In this document: piece by piece, positions 39,986 through 48,840 of the stretch
How the letters are laid out: every line of letters starts with the position of its first letter
Position numbering within the stretch: position 1 is the stretch's first letter
Source of the DNA: UBA6120 sp035361955
GTDB taxonomy: Bacteria; Bacillota_I; Bacilli_A; RFN20; CAG-826
DNA length: 64,000 bases
NCBI GenBank assembly: GCA_035361955.1
Contig: DAOSDC010000007.1
Location: forward strand, 25,921 to 89,920
Reading direction: 5' to 3'
Made by a program: the position numbers and the translations under genes
The notes under the pieces: model-generated
Databases searched by the model: none
Seen by the model: only the letters and a program-made list of their open reading frames with translations
What the model was told of the DNA's origin: nothing

Positions 39986-42505
39986 TTAGAGATTACAACG
40001 TGTTTTTTTGCGTCTAATCAACAAGAAGACTGAGGTTGGGAGTATCGTTATTGTGATTAGAATTAATACGGCGAATCCATTGACAGAATTGTAGCCTTGA
40101 GATTGATTAGGGAAGCCACTCAAAATTATAAGGGGTGTTCCATCTCCGTCTTCCATAAAATTATTGCTGTATAGCGAAGCATATTTGTTAATTAAATATT
40201 CATATCTTTCAATCGCATCGACAATGCTTTGATTTGTTGTTGATTCCGCTACAAAATAGTTTTTTGAATCAGGCTGCATATAACCATACTCATTTGAGAG
40301 ATATGTCCAATCCACATCATCACCTTGTAGTAATACGCAATATGGAGCGGTTTCAGCAAGGAAAAAGACGGCATAAGCAATAGCTTGATCAGCATAGTCA
40401 GCCGGGTTCCCTGTATCCATGGTGTGACTGCCTAGATAAGTTGAAGTGTCAGTTGAATAGGTATTCCATTGTGACGAATCATATGTAGTCACAGGTGATA
40501 ATACAGTACTTTTCCTAACTAACGTCGTGTCAATTGCGAAATTTGCACTACTACCAATGACACCGACGACGTCAATCAAGTTAAAATCGTCTTTTGTCCC
40601 AGTAAATATGACCATTACATCGTTACCATTAAAACCAATTGCGCTTGCAGCAGTTAATAGATCGGCTTGAGCTTTTATCAAATCATTTGCAGACGAATGT
40701 GCGATTACAAATACATCATTGTGTAACAAATTGCCAGACAAAGCCAAATCGTATGTCATTGTGGATGATCCATTATTGAAATGTCCTAATCGATAGTTCG
40801 ACAAGTTGACGGTTGAACCGGTCCCGTTATAAATCTCGATGGCTTTATTATTGCTCGAGCCTTCGATGTATTCTGAGATTATCAAATCAGTGGCATAACT
40901 AGTCCCGATTGAAGCACCAAGGTTAGTGACTTCAACGATAAAACTTGTCGATTTTCCAGCGTATGAAACATCGATAATTTGTTGGCCGAGTGTATTTGTA
41001 TCTATCGCGTCAATCGTTGATGAAGATGTGACGTCTTCTGTTGTGAAATCATCGTAGTGAGCCATGACGACTACTGAATCTTGATCGTAAGAACCTTTAT
41101 AAGGGGCCGATGCATCATATGCACTAACCTCAATATAATCGAGTTCTCTTTCTGAAATCTCATGGACGGTAACTGATGATGTTGCATAAACACCACTACC
41201 ATCAGTGGCTGTTGCCGTTATCGTCGCCGTACCTACGCTCACGGGACTTACTTGACCGCTGCTATCAACAGTGGCAATCGAATTATTGCTTGAGGTCCAG
41301 TTAAGCGTTTTATTAGAAGCATTCGTTGGTGTGATATTTGCGACTAGTGTAGTTGAAGAACCTCCTACCGAAAGATTGAAGGAAGAAGGCGATAAAGTAA
41401 TTTCGGTTATCGATACCGAACTCTCATTATATCCATTAATCATGTCGCTTGAAGGTGTCGCATATACGCCACTACCATATACAGCGTCAACCCATTCTGG
41501 AAAATCGACAAATGGATTACGATTCAACTGGTAATTGTTATATATCAAGTTGTTGCGGCGAATCTCAATCTCATCGACGGGATCCATTTCATGCCATTTT
41601 AATAGGGTGGATAGAACACCCATTTTAGCGGGCGTAGTATCTGTCGAAGATATGGTGGTATTGTCATAAACCTCATCTGTAACAATCAAAAATGGTTCAA
41701 AATCAGAAATAACTCCGGTTTCACCAGCCCAATTATTATAGCGGGCAGCCATGTAAAAAATCGCGCGTGCGACATTACCTTTATCAGAATCCTGAGGTTC
41801 GTAAATAAGAGCCGAATCTCCGAATTCATCGATAGCGGTCCATCTTGTTCCAGTAGTATTCTCAGGGAAAGATCCAATCGTTGTTGGGGTAATACCATCG
41901 TCTTCGTCACCCCATGGATAATTATTGTGACCTTGCTGATTATTGTAACTATCAGCAAGCATCAGATGATGAACATCAGTTCCAGCCGGACCAGAAGCCC
42001 CGCTTGATGCTTTAAATCCGCGCGATTGGGGCCACACATGCTCGCGATCAATATAAGTTCCGTGAGTATCGTTGAATTGGGCTGCTGTTGCGATGACATC
42101 ATTATCATTACGATATAGCAGGCGAACATATGGGTTGTCAGAGTATGTGTATCCAGTCAACGGGCTTAGAGGATCTAATTCCCAATTTCGATCGACGACT
42201 TGAAGTACTTTCCATGTATTGGTGTATGAATAATAGCGAAAATTATCTAAAAGAATTGGCTTAAGGTTTTTCAACAAATTTGTTCCTTGTCGTTCGCTTG
42301 TCGCCAATGAATCAAGCGATGAATAATAGGAACGGATACCATTGTCACTTAACGGTGTGACGTTGATGGTAGAAGGCAGTGACGTCGTGTAAGTTCCAGC
42401 CGCATAGGTTTGTTCCGGCCGCTTTGTATTTAAACCCGAAAATATCAACAATGCTACGATGGTAATCGCGGCATAAGCGTTAAGTTTTTTATTCAATCGG
42501 ATCAT
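39986..42505 (-). CDS. Surface endonuclease I with Ig-like and lamin-tail domains
   Basis: 839 aa from the ATG at 42505 (AAGAGGTG is 6 nt upstream). Signal anchor (AITIVALLIFSGL). An endonuclease I (EndA/His-Me finger) domain at about 60-350 has IDREHVWPQSRGF, GTDVHHLMLADS, GNVARAIFYMAARY and EIRRNNLIYNNYQLN. A Big_2 repeat (LNWTSSNNSIATVDSSG), a second Ig-like region, a lamin-tail domain (ISEYIEGSSNNKAIEIYNG), the shared helical domain (NEYGYMQPDSKNYF; DAIERYEYLINKY) and a C-terminal helix with RRKKTR follow. It should cut extracellular DNA at the cell surface for nutrition. DNA-eating has been proposed for Izemoplasma relatives. Confidence 0.9.
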   Translation of the reverse strand: MIRLNKKLNAYAAITIVALLIFSGLNTKRPEQTYAAGTYTTSLPSTINVTPLSDNGIRSYYSSLDSLATSERQGTNLLKNLKPILLDNFRYYSYTNTWKVLQVVDRNWELDPLSPLTGYTYSDNPYVRLLYRNDNDVIATAAQFNDTHGTYIDREHVWPQSRGFKASSGASGPAGTDVHHLMLADSYNNQQGHNNYPWGDEDDGITPTTIGSFPENTTGTRWTAIDEFGDSALIYEPQDSDKGNVARAIFYMAARYNNWAGETGVISDFEPFLIVTDEVYDNTTISSTDTTPAKMGVLSTLLKWHEMDPVDEIEIRRNNLIYNNYQLNRNPFVDFPEWVDAVYGSGVYATPSSDMINGYNESSVSITEITLSPSSFNLSVGGSSTTLVANITPTNASNKTLNWTSSNNSIATVDSSGQVSPVSVGTATITATATDGSGVYATSSVTVHEISERELDYIEVSAYDASAPYKGSYDQDSVVVMAHYDDFTTEDVTSSSTIDAIDTNTLGQQIIDVSYAGKSTSFIVEVTNLGASIGTSYATDLIISEYIEGSSNNKAIEIYNGTGSTVNLSNYRLGHFNNGSSTMTYDLALSGNLLHNDVFVIAHSSANDLIKAQADLLTAASAIGFNGNDVMVIFTGTKDDFNLIDVVGVIGSSANFAIDTTLVRKSTVLSPVTTYDSSQWNTYSTDTSTYLGSHTMDTGNPADYADQAIAYAVFFLAETAPYCVLLQGDDVDWTYLSNEYGYMQPDSKNYFVAESTTNQSIVDAIERYEYLINKYASLYSNNFMEDGDGTPLIILSGFPNQSQGYNSVNGFAVLILITITILPTSVFLLIRRKKTRCNL

Positions 42506-42694
42506 AGACACCTCTTTGTGGAGCAATATTTCATCATACAGCATTTTTTTCATTTGTTAACAATTATTATTGTTATCAGGTATCGTTGTTCGAAAGAGAG
42601 GGCTGCATACACATTGAATTTTAACATCTATTCACAAATAGTTTTCATGTAAAGCTTCGTCCGATTATATGGAAAAGAATTGATGAAACTATTA

Positions 42695-42703
42695 TGATAT
42701 AAT
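42695..42703 (+). promoter_or_regulatory. Extended -10 promoter of the dCMP deaminase operon
   Basis: TGATATAAT, an extended -10 (TGnTATAAT). GAGAGG and the ATG at 42724 follow, with a leader of about 15 nt. Confidence 0.55.
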
Positions 42704-42723
42704 AGCAATCTTGAGAGGTCACT

Positions 42724-43206
42724 ATGATAGCTAAACGCGACGATTACATTTCCTGGGATGAATATTTTATGGGCATCGCCTATATGAGCGCATTAAGAAG
42801 CAAAGACCCATCAACCCAAGTTGGAGCTTGCATTGCCGATTGCCAACATAAAGTCGTATCGATTGGCTATAACGGCATGCCGATGGGCTGTAGCGATGAT
42901 GTGTGTCCTTGGGGACCTGGAGAAGGGCTCGACAACAAATATCTATATGTCTGCCATGCCGAATTAAACGCCATTTTGAACACACGAGACGGTACCGCAC
43001 TACGGGGTTGCAGCATTTACGTGACGCTGTTTCCGTGTAACGAATGTGCGAAAGCCATCATTCAATCAGGCATCAAGGAAGTCATCTATGAAAGCGATAA
43101 ATACGCTGAACAAGTATCATTTAAAGCCAGTAAAAAAATGTTTGATTTAGCGGGTGTTAAATACCGTCAATATATCGGCCGCGTGCCGCACATCGAATAC
43201 CAATAA
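42724..43206 (+). CDS. Deoxycytidylate deaminase
   Basis: 160 aa. Zinc-dependent dCMP deaminase (ComEB-like), converting dCMP to dUMP for thymidylate synthesis. Zinc motifs are VCHAELNAIL (catalytic Glu) and TLFPCNECAKAI. The N-terminal WDEYFMGIAYMSALRSKDPS and the insert GCSDDVCPWGPGEGLDN are typical. It may use deoxynucleotides recovered from extracellular DNA digestion by the neighbouring endonuclease, which is inference. A 79-aa membrane protein starts 3 bp after its stop. Confidence 0.95.
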   Translation: MIAKRDDYISWDEYFMGIAYMSALRSKDPSTQVGACIADCQHKVVSIGYNGMPMGCSDDVCPWGPGEGLDNKYLYVCHAELNAILNTRDGTALRGCSIYVTLFPCNECAKAIIQSGIKEVIYESDKYAEQVSFKASKKMFDLAGVKYRQYIGRVPHIEYQ

Positions 43207-43208
43207 TC

Positions 43209-43448
43209 ATGAAAAAGAAACAAAATCAAAAGCCGTATAAACTTGATAACGCTGCTGCAAGACGCGTAACTGTCGTCACTTTAGCGTATTTACTATTCAT
43301 GACTGTCGTTTGGGGCACGATTGCTCGACAATTTCCTAACGGCATCCAACCTGATTGGGTATTGTGGCTCGTCATCACTTTATCAATCGTTTTTTACTTG
43401 GCATCAGTCTTTACCGTTGAATATATTTACTACAAAAGGAGCAAATAG
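43209..43448 (+). CDS. Small two-helix membrane protein
   Basis: 79 aa. Basic N-terminus (MKKKQNQKPYKLDN), then two helices (VVTLAYLLFMTVVWGTIA and WVLWLVITLSIVFYLASVF) and a basic end (YYKRSK). Not recognised. It sits between the dCMP deaminase and ecfA1, overlapping the GTG start of ecfA1 by one base, so it is translated with the ECF module. Confidence 0.75.
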   Translation: MKKKQNQKPYKLDNAAARRVTVVTLAYLLFMTVVWGTIARQFPNGIQPDWVLWLVITLSIVFYLASVFTVEYIYYKRSK

Positions 43449-44263
43449 TGGCTCTTCTTTCAATCAGAAACCTATCTTTTTCCTATGATGGTCGCATCGA
43501 CGTTTTAAAAAACGTCAATCTCGACATCGAAGCCGGCAGTTATGTTTCAATTATCGGTCATAACGGCAGTGGCAAATCAACGCTGGCAAAACTCATCGTC
43601 GGTCTACTTGAAGCCAAACGTGGCGAAATTTTTTTATTTGACCAACTTCTTTCACCAAAAACGATTAACGATTTAAGACCGCGGCTCGGCATCGTGTTCC
43701 AAAACCCAGACAATCAATTTATCGGAGCTACCGTCGCTGATGACATTGCCTTTGGTCTTGAAAATCGGCAAGTTCCTCACGACCAAATGCAACCTTTGAT
43801 TGATGAGTTTGCCGGCAAAGTCAAAATGAGCGATTTCCTCGATAAAGAACCGAGTAATTTGTCAGGAGGTCAAAAACAACGCGTCGCTATCGCCGGTGTT
43901 TTAGCGATGAAACCGGAACTCATCATTATGGACGAGGCCACGGCGATGCTAGACCCCAAAGGAAAGCGCGAAATTCGCGACATCGCCATCGACATGAAAA
44001 AGCATGACCCCAACCTGACAATCGTTTCGATTACCCACGACATTGAAGAGGCGTATCGTAGCGATGAGATTATCGTTTTAAACGAAGGAACGATCGCTTT
44101 ACGGGGAAAACCGGAGGAAGTATTTTCTAAACGCGACGAACTACGCGCGATTGACCTAGACATCCCCTTCGTCATGAAAATGAAAGAAGCGCTTGAAAAA
44201 GAAGGCGTTAACGTCACAAGCGCGAAATCAATCAAACAACTGGCGGCCATCTTATGCCGATAA
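43448..44263 (+). CDS. ecfA1: ECF transporter ATPase A1
   Basis: 271 aa, GTG start with AAGGAG upstream. One of the two ATPases powering energy-coupling-factor vitamin transporters. Walker A IIGHNGSGKSTLAKLIVG, Q-loop FQNPDNQFIGATV, signature LSGGQKQRVAIAGVLAM, Walker B LIIMDEATAMLDP, switch His in SITHD. The order ecfA1-ecfA2-ecfT-truA is the standard Firmicutes arrangement. It would serve the FolT-like S-component at 16081 and others elsewhere. It overlaps ecfA2 by 10 bp. Confidence 0.96.
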   Translation: MALLSIRNLSFSYDGRIDVLKNVNLDIEAGSYVSIIGHNGSGKSTLAKLIVGLLEAKRGEIFLFDQLLSPKTINDLRPRLGIVFQNPDNQFIGATVADDIAFGLENRQVPHDQMQPLIDEFAGKVKMSDFLDKEPSNLSGGQKQRVAIAGVLAMKPELIIMDEATAMLDPKGKREIRDIAIDMKKHDPNLTIVSITHDIEEAYRSDEIIVLNEGTIALRGKPEEVFSKRDELRAIDLDIPFVMKMKEALEKEGVNVTSAKSIKQLAAILCR

Positions 44264-45105
44264 AATTCAGCGACGTATTTTATGTATATTCCCCGAAGAC
44301 CCCGTTTCAGTTTGAAGCGCTTCGCGGTGTTAACATTGACATCAAAGACCATTCATTCACAGCCATCGTCGGTCATACGGGCAGCGGCAAATCAACCTTG
44401 ATTCAACACATCAATGCCTTGCTTTTGCCCACAAGTGGCACGATTCAAGTCGATGACATGACGATAACGGCCAAAGAAAAGGTCAAACACATTAAGAAAT
44501 TCCGCAAGCATGCGGGACTCGTTTTTCAATTTCCCGAATATCAGCTATTCGAAGAATCGGTCGAAAAAGACGTAGCTTTTGGCCCTCGTAATTTTGGTGA
44601 CGATGAAAAAGTGGCGCTTGATAAAGCTCATAAAGCGCTACGTGAAGTTGGAATTGACGATGATTTATTCAAACGCTCTCCCTTTGAACTATCAGGCGGA
44701 CAACGCCGTCGCGTCGCCATCGCTGGCATCATCGCCATGGAACCGAAAGTGCTCGTGCTAGACGAGCCAACCGCCGGGCTCGATCCGCGTGGCGCTCAAG
44801 AGATGATGGATTTGTTTGACAAGATTCATCAAGGCGGCACGACCGTCGTTTTGGTGACTCACGATATGAATATCGTGCTACGTTATGCTAGCGATGTCAT
44901 CGTAATGAAAGATGGCGCCATCGTCAAAGTGACGGATCCATTATCGCTATTTGAAGGCGATTATGAAGACTATAATCTTGAGATTCCCAATCTTTACCAT
45001 TTTGCGAAACTGCTTAAAAACGGCGGTTACCAGTTCGACATGCGTAACATTCGCACGATTGAAGACATGGCGAAAATCGTCAAAGGCGGCTATCACCGTG
45101 GCTAA
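44254..45105 (+). CDS. ecfA2: ECF transporter ATPase A2
   Basis: 283 aa. Second ATPase of the ECF module. Walker A IVGHTGSGKSTLIQHINA, Q-loop FQFPEYQLFEESVEKDVAFG (a known A2 feature), signature LSGGQRRRVAIAGIIAM, Walker B VLVLDEPTAGLDP and VLVTHDMN. The N-terminal FSDVFYVYSPKTPFQFEAL is typical of EcfA2. It overlaps ecfA1 (10 bp) and ecfT (8 bp). Confidence 0.96.
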   Translation: MPIKFSDVFYVYSPKTPFQFEALRGVNIDIKDHSFTAIVGHTGSGKSTLIQHINALLLPTSGTIQVDDMTITAKEKVKHIKKFRKHAGLVFQFPEYQLFEESVEKDVAFGPRNFGDDEKVALDKAHKALREVGIDDDLFKRSPFELSGGQRRRVAIAGIIAMEPKVLVLDEPTAGLDPRGAQEMMDLFDKIHQGGTTVVLVTHDMNIVLRYASDVIVMKDGAIVKVTDPLSLFEGDYEDYNLEIPNLYHFAKLLKNGGYQFDMRNIRTIEDMAKIVKGGYHRG

Positions 45106-45946
45106 CATCGCGCTGGGTAGATACGTCCCTTATAATTCGTTTATTCACCGCCTTGATCCACGTTTGAAGCTATTTGGCTTAATCGTGCTGATGGTCGGTA
45201 TTTTCATCAAGTTCGTCAACGTACCGATGAACTTCATCGTTTATGGCCTGATTTTTCTATTGATTGCCACGATGATGATGGTCAGCCGCATTAAATTCAA
45301 GACGCTTTTCAAACAATTAAAAGCGTTATGGATTATGATTACATTCTTATTAATCATTAATACAATCGTTCCCAACTCTGGGGCGATTGCTTTCTCAATC
45401 GGTTCGTGGAATATCTATTGGAATGCGATTTTCCAAACGCTTTATATCGTCATTCGTTTGGTGTTGATGATTGCCCTGACAATGGTGCTAACTTCGACGA
45501 CGCGTCCGCTTGATTTGACGTACGCCATCGAATGGTATTTGCTACCATTTAAAGTAATCAGATTCCCGACACATGAAATCGCGATGACGATTTCCATTGC
45601 GCTTCGATTTATTCCGACACTGCTTGATGAAACATATCGCATCATGAAGGCGCAGGCAAGTCGCGGCGTCGATTTTGTCAGCGGTAAACTATCCGAAAAA
45701 GTCCGTGCGATTGTTTCTTTGATTGTGCCGTTATTCATTTCCGCCTTCCAACGAAGCGAAGAACTCGCCAACGCGATGGAAGCGCGTGGGTATAACCCCA
45801 GTGGTAAAAGGACCCGTTACCGCGTGATGAAGTGGCGCGTGCCCGATTCGATCGCGTTAATATTCGTCGTGGGCTTATTATCAGGCATCATCGTGCTGGC
45901 CGCGCTTAAAGTCGATTTCGTGGCGATTATTGGAAACTTATTTTAA
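45098..45946 (+). CDS. ecfT: ECF transporter transmembrane protein T
   Basis: 282 aa from the GTG at 45098 (MANIALGRYVPYNSFIHRLDPRLKL), which has AAAGGCGG upstream. The longer open frame from 44951 lies inside ecfA2 and is not used. About five helices, plus two coupling helices ending in the Ala-Arg-Gly-type motifs QASRGVDF and AMEARGYNP, which contact the ATPases. The scaffold links EcfA1/A2 to interchangeable S-components. truA starts 2 bp after the stop. Confidence 0.95.
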   Translation: MANIALGRYVPYNSFIHRLDPRLKLFGLIVLMVGIFIKFVNVPMNFIVYGLIFLLIATMMMVSRIKFKTLFKQLKALWIMITFLLIINTIVPNSGAIAFSIGSWNIYWNAIFQTLYIVIRLVLMIALTMVLTSTTRPLDLTYAIEWYLLPFKVIRFPTHEIAMTISIALRFIPTLLDETYRIMKAQASRGVDFVSGKLSEKVRAIVSLIVPLFISAFQRSEELANAMEARGYNPSGKRTRYRVMKWRVPDSIALIFVVGLLSGIIVLAALKVDFVAIIGNLF

Positions 45947-45948
45947 CG

Positions 45949-46677
45949 ATGAGAGTACTAGGTATTGTTGCCTATGATGGCACCAACTATAACGGTTGGC
46001 AGCGCCAACCAGACGAGCCCTCGATTCAAGGTGAGATTGAAAGAGTGCTCAGCCAAATATTGGATACGCATATCGAAGTCTATGGTAGTGGTCGTACTGA
46101 TCGCGGCGTTCACGCAAAAGGCCAAACTTTTCACTTTGATATCGACAAACCGTTTGACTTAAATAAGTTGCTCATTGGATTCAATTCCCTCGTAAATAAA
46201 GACATTCGTTTATTGAAGCTCAAACGAATTAAACACGATTTTCATGCTCGCTATAATGCGAAGGGAAAAGTTTATTACTATTTGATTAACAATGGCGAAT
46301 ATTCGCCATTTGACCGTCAATATTGCATGCAAATTCGGGCTCAATTGGATATTGCCGCGATGACAAATGCCACGCGATTATTCATTGGAACCCACAACTT
46401 CCAAGATTTCACGACCAAAGATGAAGACAAAGAGGGATATGTCAGAACAATCAATGACATTTCGATAAAAACAAAGGGCAAACTCATTCGAATTGATATT
46501 AATGGATCAGGTTTTATGACCTACATGATTCGGTTCATCGTTGGAACGCTGATTGCCATTGGAAACGGTAAAGAAAACGAGTTATTCATCAAGCGCCATC
46601 TCGATAGCGCTTCCCGCGATGTCATCAGTTATAAAGCGGAACCACAAGGTCTATACTTGTATCGGGTCATTTACTAA
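45949..46677 (+). CDS. truA: tRNA pseudouridine(38-40) synthase
   Basis: 242 aa. It modifies uridines 38-40 of tRNA anticodon arms. The catalytic Asp51 is in GSGRTDRGVHAKGQ. The N-terminus YDGTNYNGWQRQPDEPSIQG and the C-terminal NGSGFMTYMIRFIVGTL are typical. It follows ecfT as in many Firmicutes. The stop overlaps the next start by one base (TAATG). Confidence 0.96.
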   Translation: MRVLGIVAYDGTNYNGWQRQPDEPSIQGEIERVLSQILDTHIEVYGSGRTDRGVHAKGQTFHFDIDKPFDLNKLLIGFNSLVNKDIRLLKLKRIKHDFHARYNAKGKVYYYLINNGEYSPFDRQYCMQIRAQLDIAAMTNATRLFIGTHNFQDFTTKDEDKEGYVRTINDISIKTKGKLIRIDINGSGFMTYMIRFIVGTLIAIGNGKENELFIKRHLDSASRDVISYKAEPQGLYLYRVIY

Positions 46678-47477
46678 TGAGCAAAAAAATCGATTACTGT
46701 TATCATACGCACACATACCGGTGCGGTCATGCCATCGGTCGTGATGAAGACTATGTCATCAATGCAATTAAATCAGGCATTAAAGTGCTTGGTTTTTCCG
46801 ACCATATTTTCCTTCCCGGCATTAAGCAGTATGGCTCACGCGGTAACTATGAAGAAATGGAAGGCTATGTAAATTCCATTAGCGATTTAAAAGACCAATA
46901 CGCCGATCAGGTTGTTATTCATTTAGGGTTTGAAGCTGAATACTATCGTGATTTTGATTATTACTACAAAGAGCTTTTGCGCACCGGCATTATCGACTAC
47001 ATGATTCTTGCTCAGCATTATCGGTATGAGCAAGGTCGATTAACGCATTATTACGGGCATAGTCGAACAGCTGAAGATATCAAAGAATATGGCCGAGAAC
47101 TCATTAAGGGCATGGAAACCAAGTTGTTCAAATATGTCGCCCATCCCGATTTGTTCATGGCTAGCTATCCATTCGGATTCGATGAAACCGCTCAAGAAGT
47201 CAGCGAAGCTATTTGCCAAGCCGCGGTTCGACTTGATATTCCGCTTGAACTTAACATGGGAGCGATTCGTTTTGCGGGACAACGACTGATCGGAAACGAA
47301 TATCGCTACATGTATCCATACATCCCGTTTTGGGAAACGGCCAAGCGCTATGGCGTCAAAGTCATCGTGGGCATTGATGCCCATGATCCTCGAGATTTTC
47401 TCGATTCGCGCATCGCCATCATGACCGATCTGGTCGAAAAGCTCGATTTGAAACATATCAATCGCCTCGATATTTAG
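46677..47477 (+). CDS. PHP-domain phosphatase, histidinol-phosphatase-like
   Basis: 266 aa. PHP metal-binding motifs: HTHTYRCGHAIG (residues 9-20), FSDHIFLPG, GFEAEYYRDF, LAQHYRYE, VAHPDLFM and GIDAHDPRDF. It is related to HisJ (histidinol-phosphatase), but no other histidine gene is in the window, so a different phosphoester substrate is possible. It is coupled to truA by a one-base overlap. Confidence 0.88.
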   Translation: MSKKIDYCYHTHTYRCGHAIGRDEDYVINAIKSGIKVLGFSDHIFLPGIKQYGSRGNYEEMEGYVNSISDLKDQYADQVVIHLGFEAEYYRDFDYYYKELLRTGIIDYMILAQHYRYEQGRLTHYYGHSRTAEDIKEYGRELIKGMETKLFKYVAHPDLFMASYPFGFDETAQEVSEAICQAAVRLDIPLELNMGAIRFAGQRLIGNEYRYMYPYIPFWETAKRYGVKVIVGIDAHDPRDFLDSRIAIMTDLVEKLDLKHINRLDI

Positions 47478-47520
47478 ACTAATTTCGGTGTTATAATAAC
47501 GACGTTATAGGAGTTAATTT

Positions 47521-48225
47521 ATGGGAAGACATTTTGAAGTGCGCGCAGCGGCCATGGCGGCCACCGGCGCCAAAAAAAGTGCCCTGTACATGCGGGCCAG
47601 CAAAGAAATATACATGGCGGCCAAAAGCGGATTGCCTGATCCAGACAGCAACTTGGCATTACGCAGCGCCATCGATAAATACAAAGGACAAAGCGTTCCT
47701 AAAGACGTAATCGAACGGGCGATTAAAAAAGCTTCGGGCGGGGATGCCGAAGCCTATGTCGGCGGTCGTTATGAAGCGTTTGGTCCCGGCAACAGCTATA
47801 TCATCATCGAAACATTAACCGATAACGTCAATCGGGCCTTTATTGATGTGCGAACCGCCGTTACCAGAAAAGGCGGGCATCTAGGTACTGTCGCTTATAA
47901 CTTCACCGAAGCCGGACTACTCGTTTTCAAAGGCGACAATCCCGAACAAATCGGAGAAACGCTCATTTTAGCCGACGTCGACGTCACCGATATTTCAGGT
48001 GGCGATGGCATCGTTGAAATCCAAGTTTCGCCCACATCGCTTGGTGCCGCCAAAGCGGCTTTGAAAGAGTTGGGCATTGAAGAATTCGATGTGTGCGAAA
48101 TCGCGATGCTTCCAAACGAAACAATCAAACTTGAAGGCGAAAATCTCGATACTTTCAAAGCTTTACTCGATGTGTTAGATGAACTCCAAGACGTCCAAAA
48201 CGTCTATCATAACGTCGAACTATAA
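47521..48225 (+). CDS. YebC/PmpR family (TACO1-like) protein
   Basis: 234 aa. Conserved family protein, formerly called a transcriptional regulator and recently linked to translation of difficult sequences. The start MGRHFEVRAAAMAATGAKKS, AAKSGLPDPDSNLALR and AVTRKGGHLGT are hallmark blocks. It has its own -10 (TATAAT, 47492-47497) and AGGAG 7 nt before the ATG. Confidence 0.93.
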   Translation: MGRHFEVRAAAMAATGAKKSALYMRASKEIYMAAKSGLPDPDSNLALRSAIDKYKGQSVPKDVIERAIKKASGGDAEAYVGGRYEAFGPGNSYIIIETLTDNVNRAFIDVRTAVTRKGGHLGTVAYNFTEAGLLVFKGDNPEQIGETLILADVDVTDISGGDGIVEIQVSPTSLGAAKAALKELGIEEFDVCEIAMLPNETIKLEGENLDTFKALLDVLDELQDVQNVYHNVEL

Positions 48226-48286
48226 ACGTTTTTCCACCTCTTCAGCAAAGTCAAGTCCATATCCTACCTTGATATGTAACTTTCAT

Positions 48287-48315
48287 TTGACTTTATATAT
48301 TCATATAAGTATTAT
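48287..48315 (+). promoter_or_regulatory. Promoter of rplM-rpsI
   Basis: TTGACT (48287-48292), 17-bp spacer, TATTAT (48310-48315), a near-consensus sigma-A promoter. Transcription should start close to 48322, at the edge of or inside the leader hairpin; the 5' strand of the stem begins at 48316, so the exact start matters. Confidence 0.65.
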
Positions 48316-48361
48316 TGTATTCGGCACAAATTGCCTAAATTGTAGTCCCGGTAAGAATACA
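48316..48361 (+). promoter_or_regulatory. Putative L13 ribosomal-protein leader
   Basis: TGTATTC (48316-48322) pairs with GAATACA (48355-48361), enclosing a small GGCA...TGCC hairpin and GTAGTCCCGG. The position between promoter and rplM RBS fits the autoregulatory L13 leader known in Firmicutes. If transcription starts as late as 48322, the outer stem would lose most of its 5' strand, so the call is tentative. Confidence 0.45.
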
Positions 48362-48382
48362 GTTTGGTAAGGAGGAACCAAC

Positions 48383-48826
48383 ATGCTGCGTCAAACAACA
48401 ATTTCAAAGAAAGAAGACATCGTCCGTAAATGGTATGTCGTCGATGCGACTGACAAACCGTTAGGACGTTTAGCGAGTGAAATCGCCATCGTGCTCATCG
48501 GTAAGCATAAACCCACGTTTACGCCCAACGTCGACTGCGGTGATTTCGTCATTATCACCAACGCTGAAAAAGTCGGTTTGTCAGGTGACAAGCTGAACAC
48601 CAAAAACTATTACAACGTCTCCGGTTATGCTGGTGGCTTACGTACTAGAAGCGCTAAAGAAATGGTCGAAAAATATCCTGTGGAAATGGTCGAACGGGCT
48701 GTCTGGGGCATGGTCCCCAAAGGTCGTTTAGGCCGTCAGATTATCAAAAAACTATTCGTCTACAAAGGGGCGGAACATCCCCACGAAGCACAAAAACCTG
48801 AACCGTTTGTGCTCCGGCACCTTTAA
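48383..48826 (+). CDS. rplM: 50S ribosomal protein L13
   Basis: 147 aa. Typical L13 blocks: KWYVVDATDKPLGRLASEIA, RTRSAKEMVEKYP, AVWGMVPKGRLGRQ and LFVYKGAEHPHEAQKP. AGGAGG lies 8 nt before the ATG. It forms the conserved pair with rpsI, 14 bp downstream. Confidence 0.98.
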   Translation: MLRQTTISKKEDIVRKWYVVDATDKPLGRLASEIAIVLIGKHKPTFTPNVDCGDFVIITNAEKVGLSGDKLNTKNYYNVSGYAGGLRTRSAKEMVEKYPVEMVERAVWGMVPKGRLGRQIIKKLFVYKGAEHPHEAQKPEPFVLRHL

Positions 48827-48840
48827 GGAGAACTTAACTC

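Noticed and set aside
44951..45097. Extended N-terminus of ecfT
   Set aside because: It lies inside ecfA2 in another frame; the GTG at 45098 with an SD gives the normal EcfT start.
46677..47477. Part of a histidine biosynthesis operon
   Set aside because: Only a PHP phosphatase is present; no other his gene lies nearby, so the pathway is not supported.
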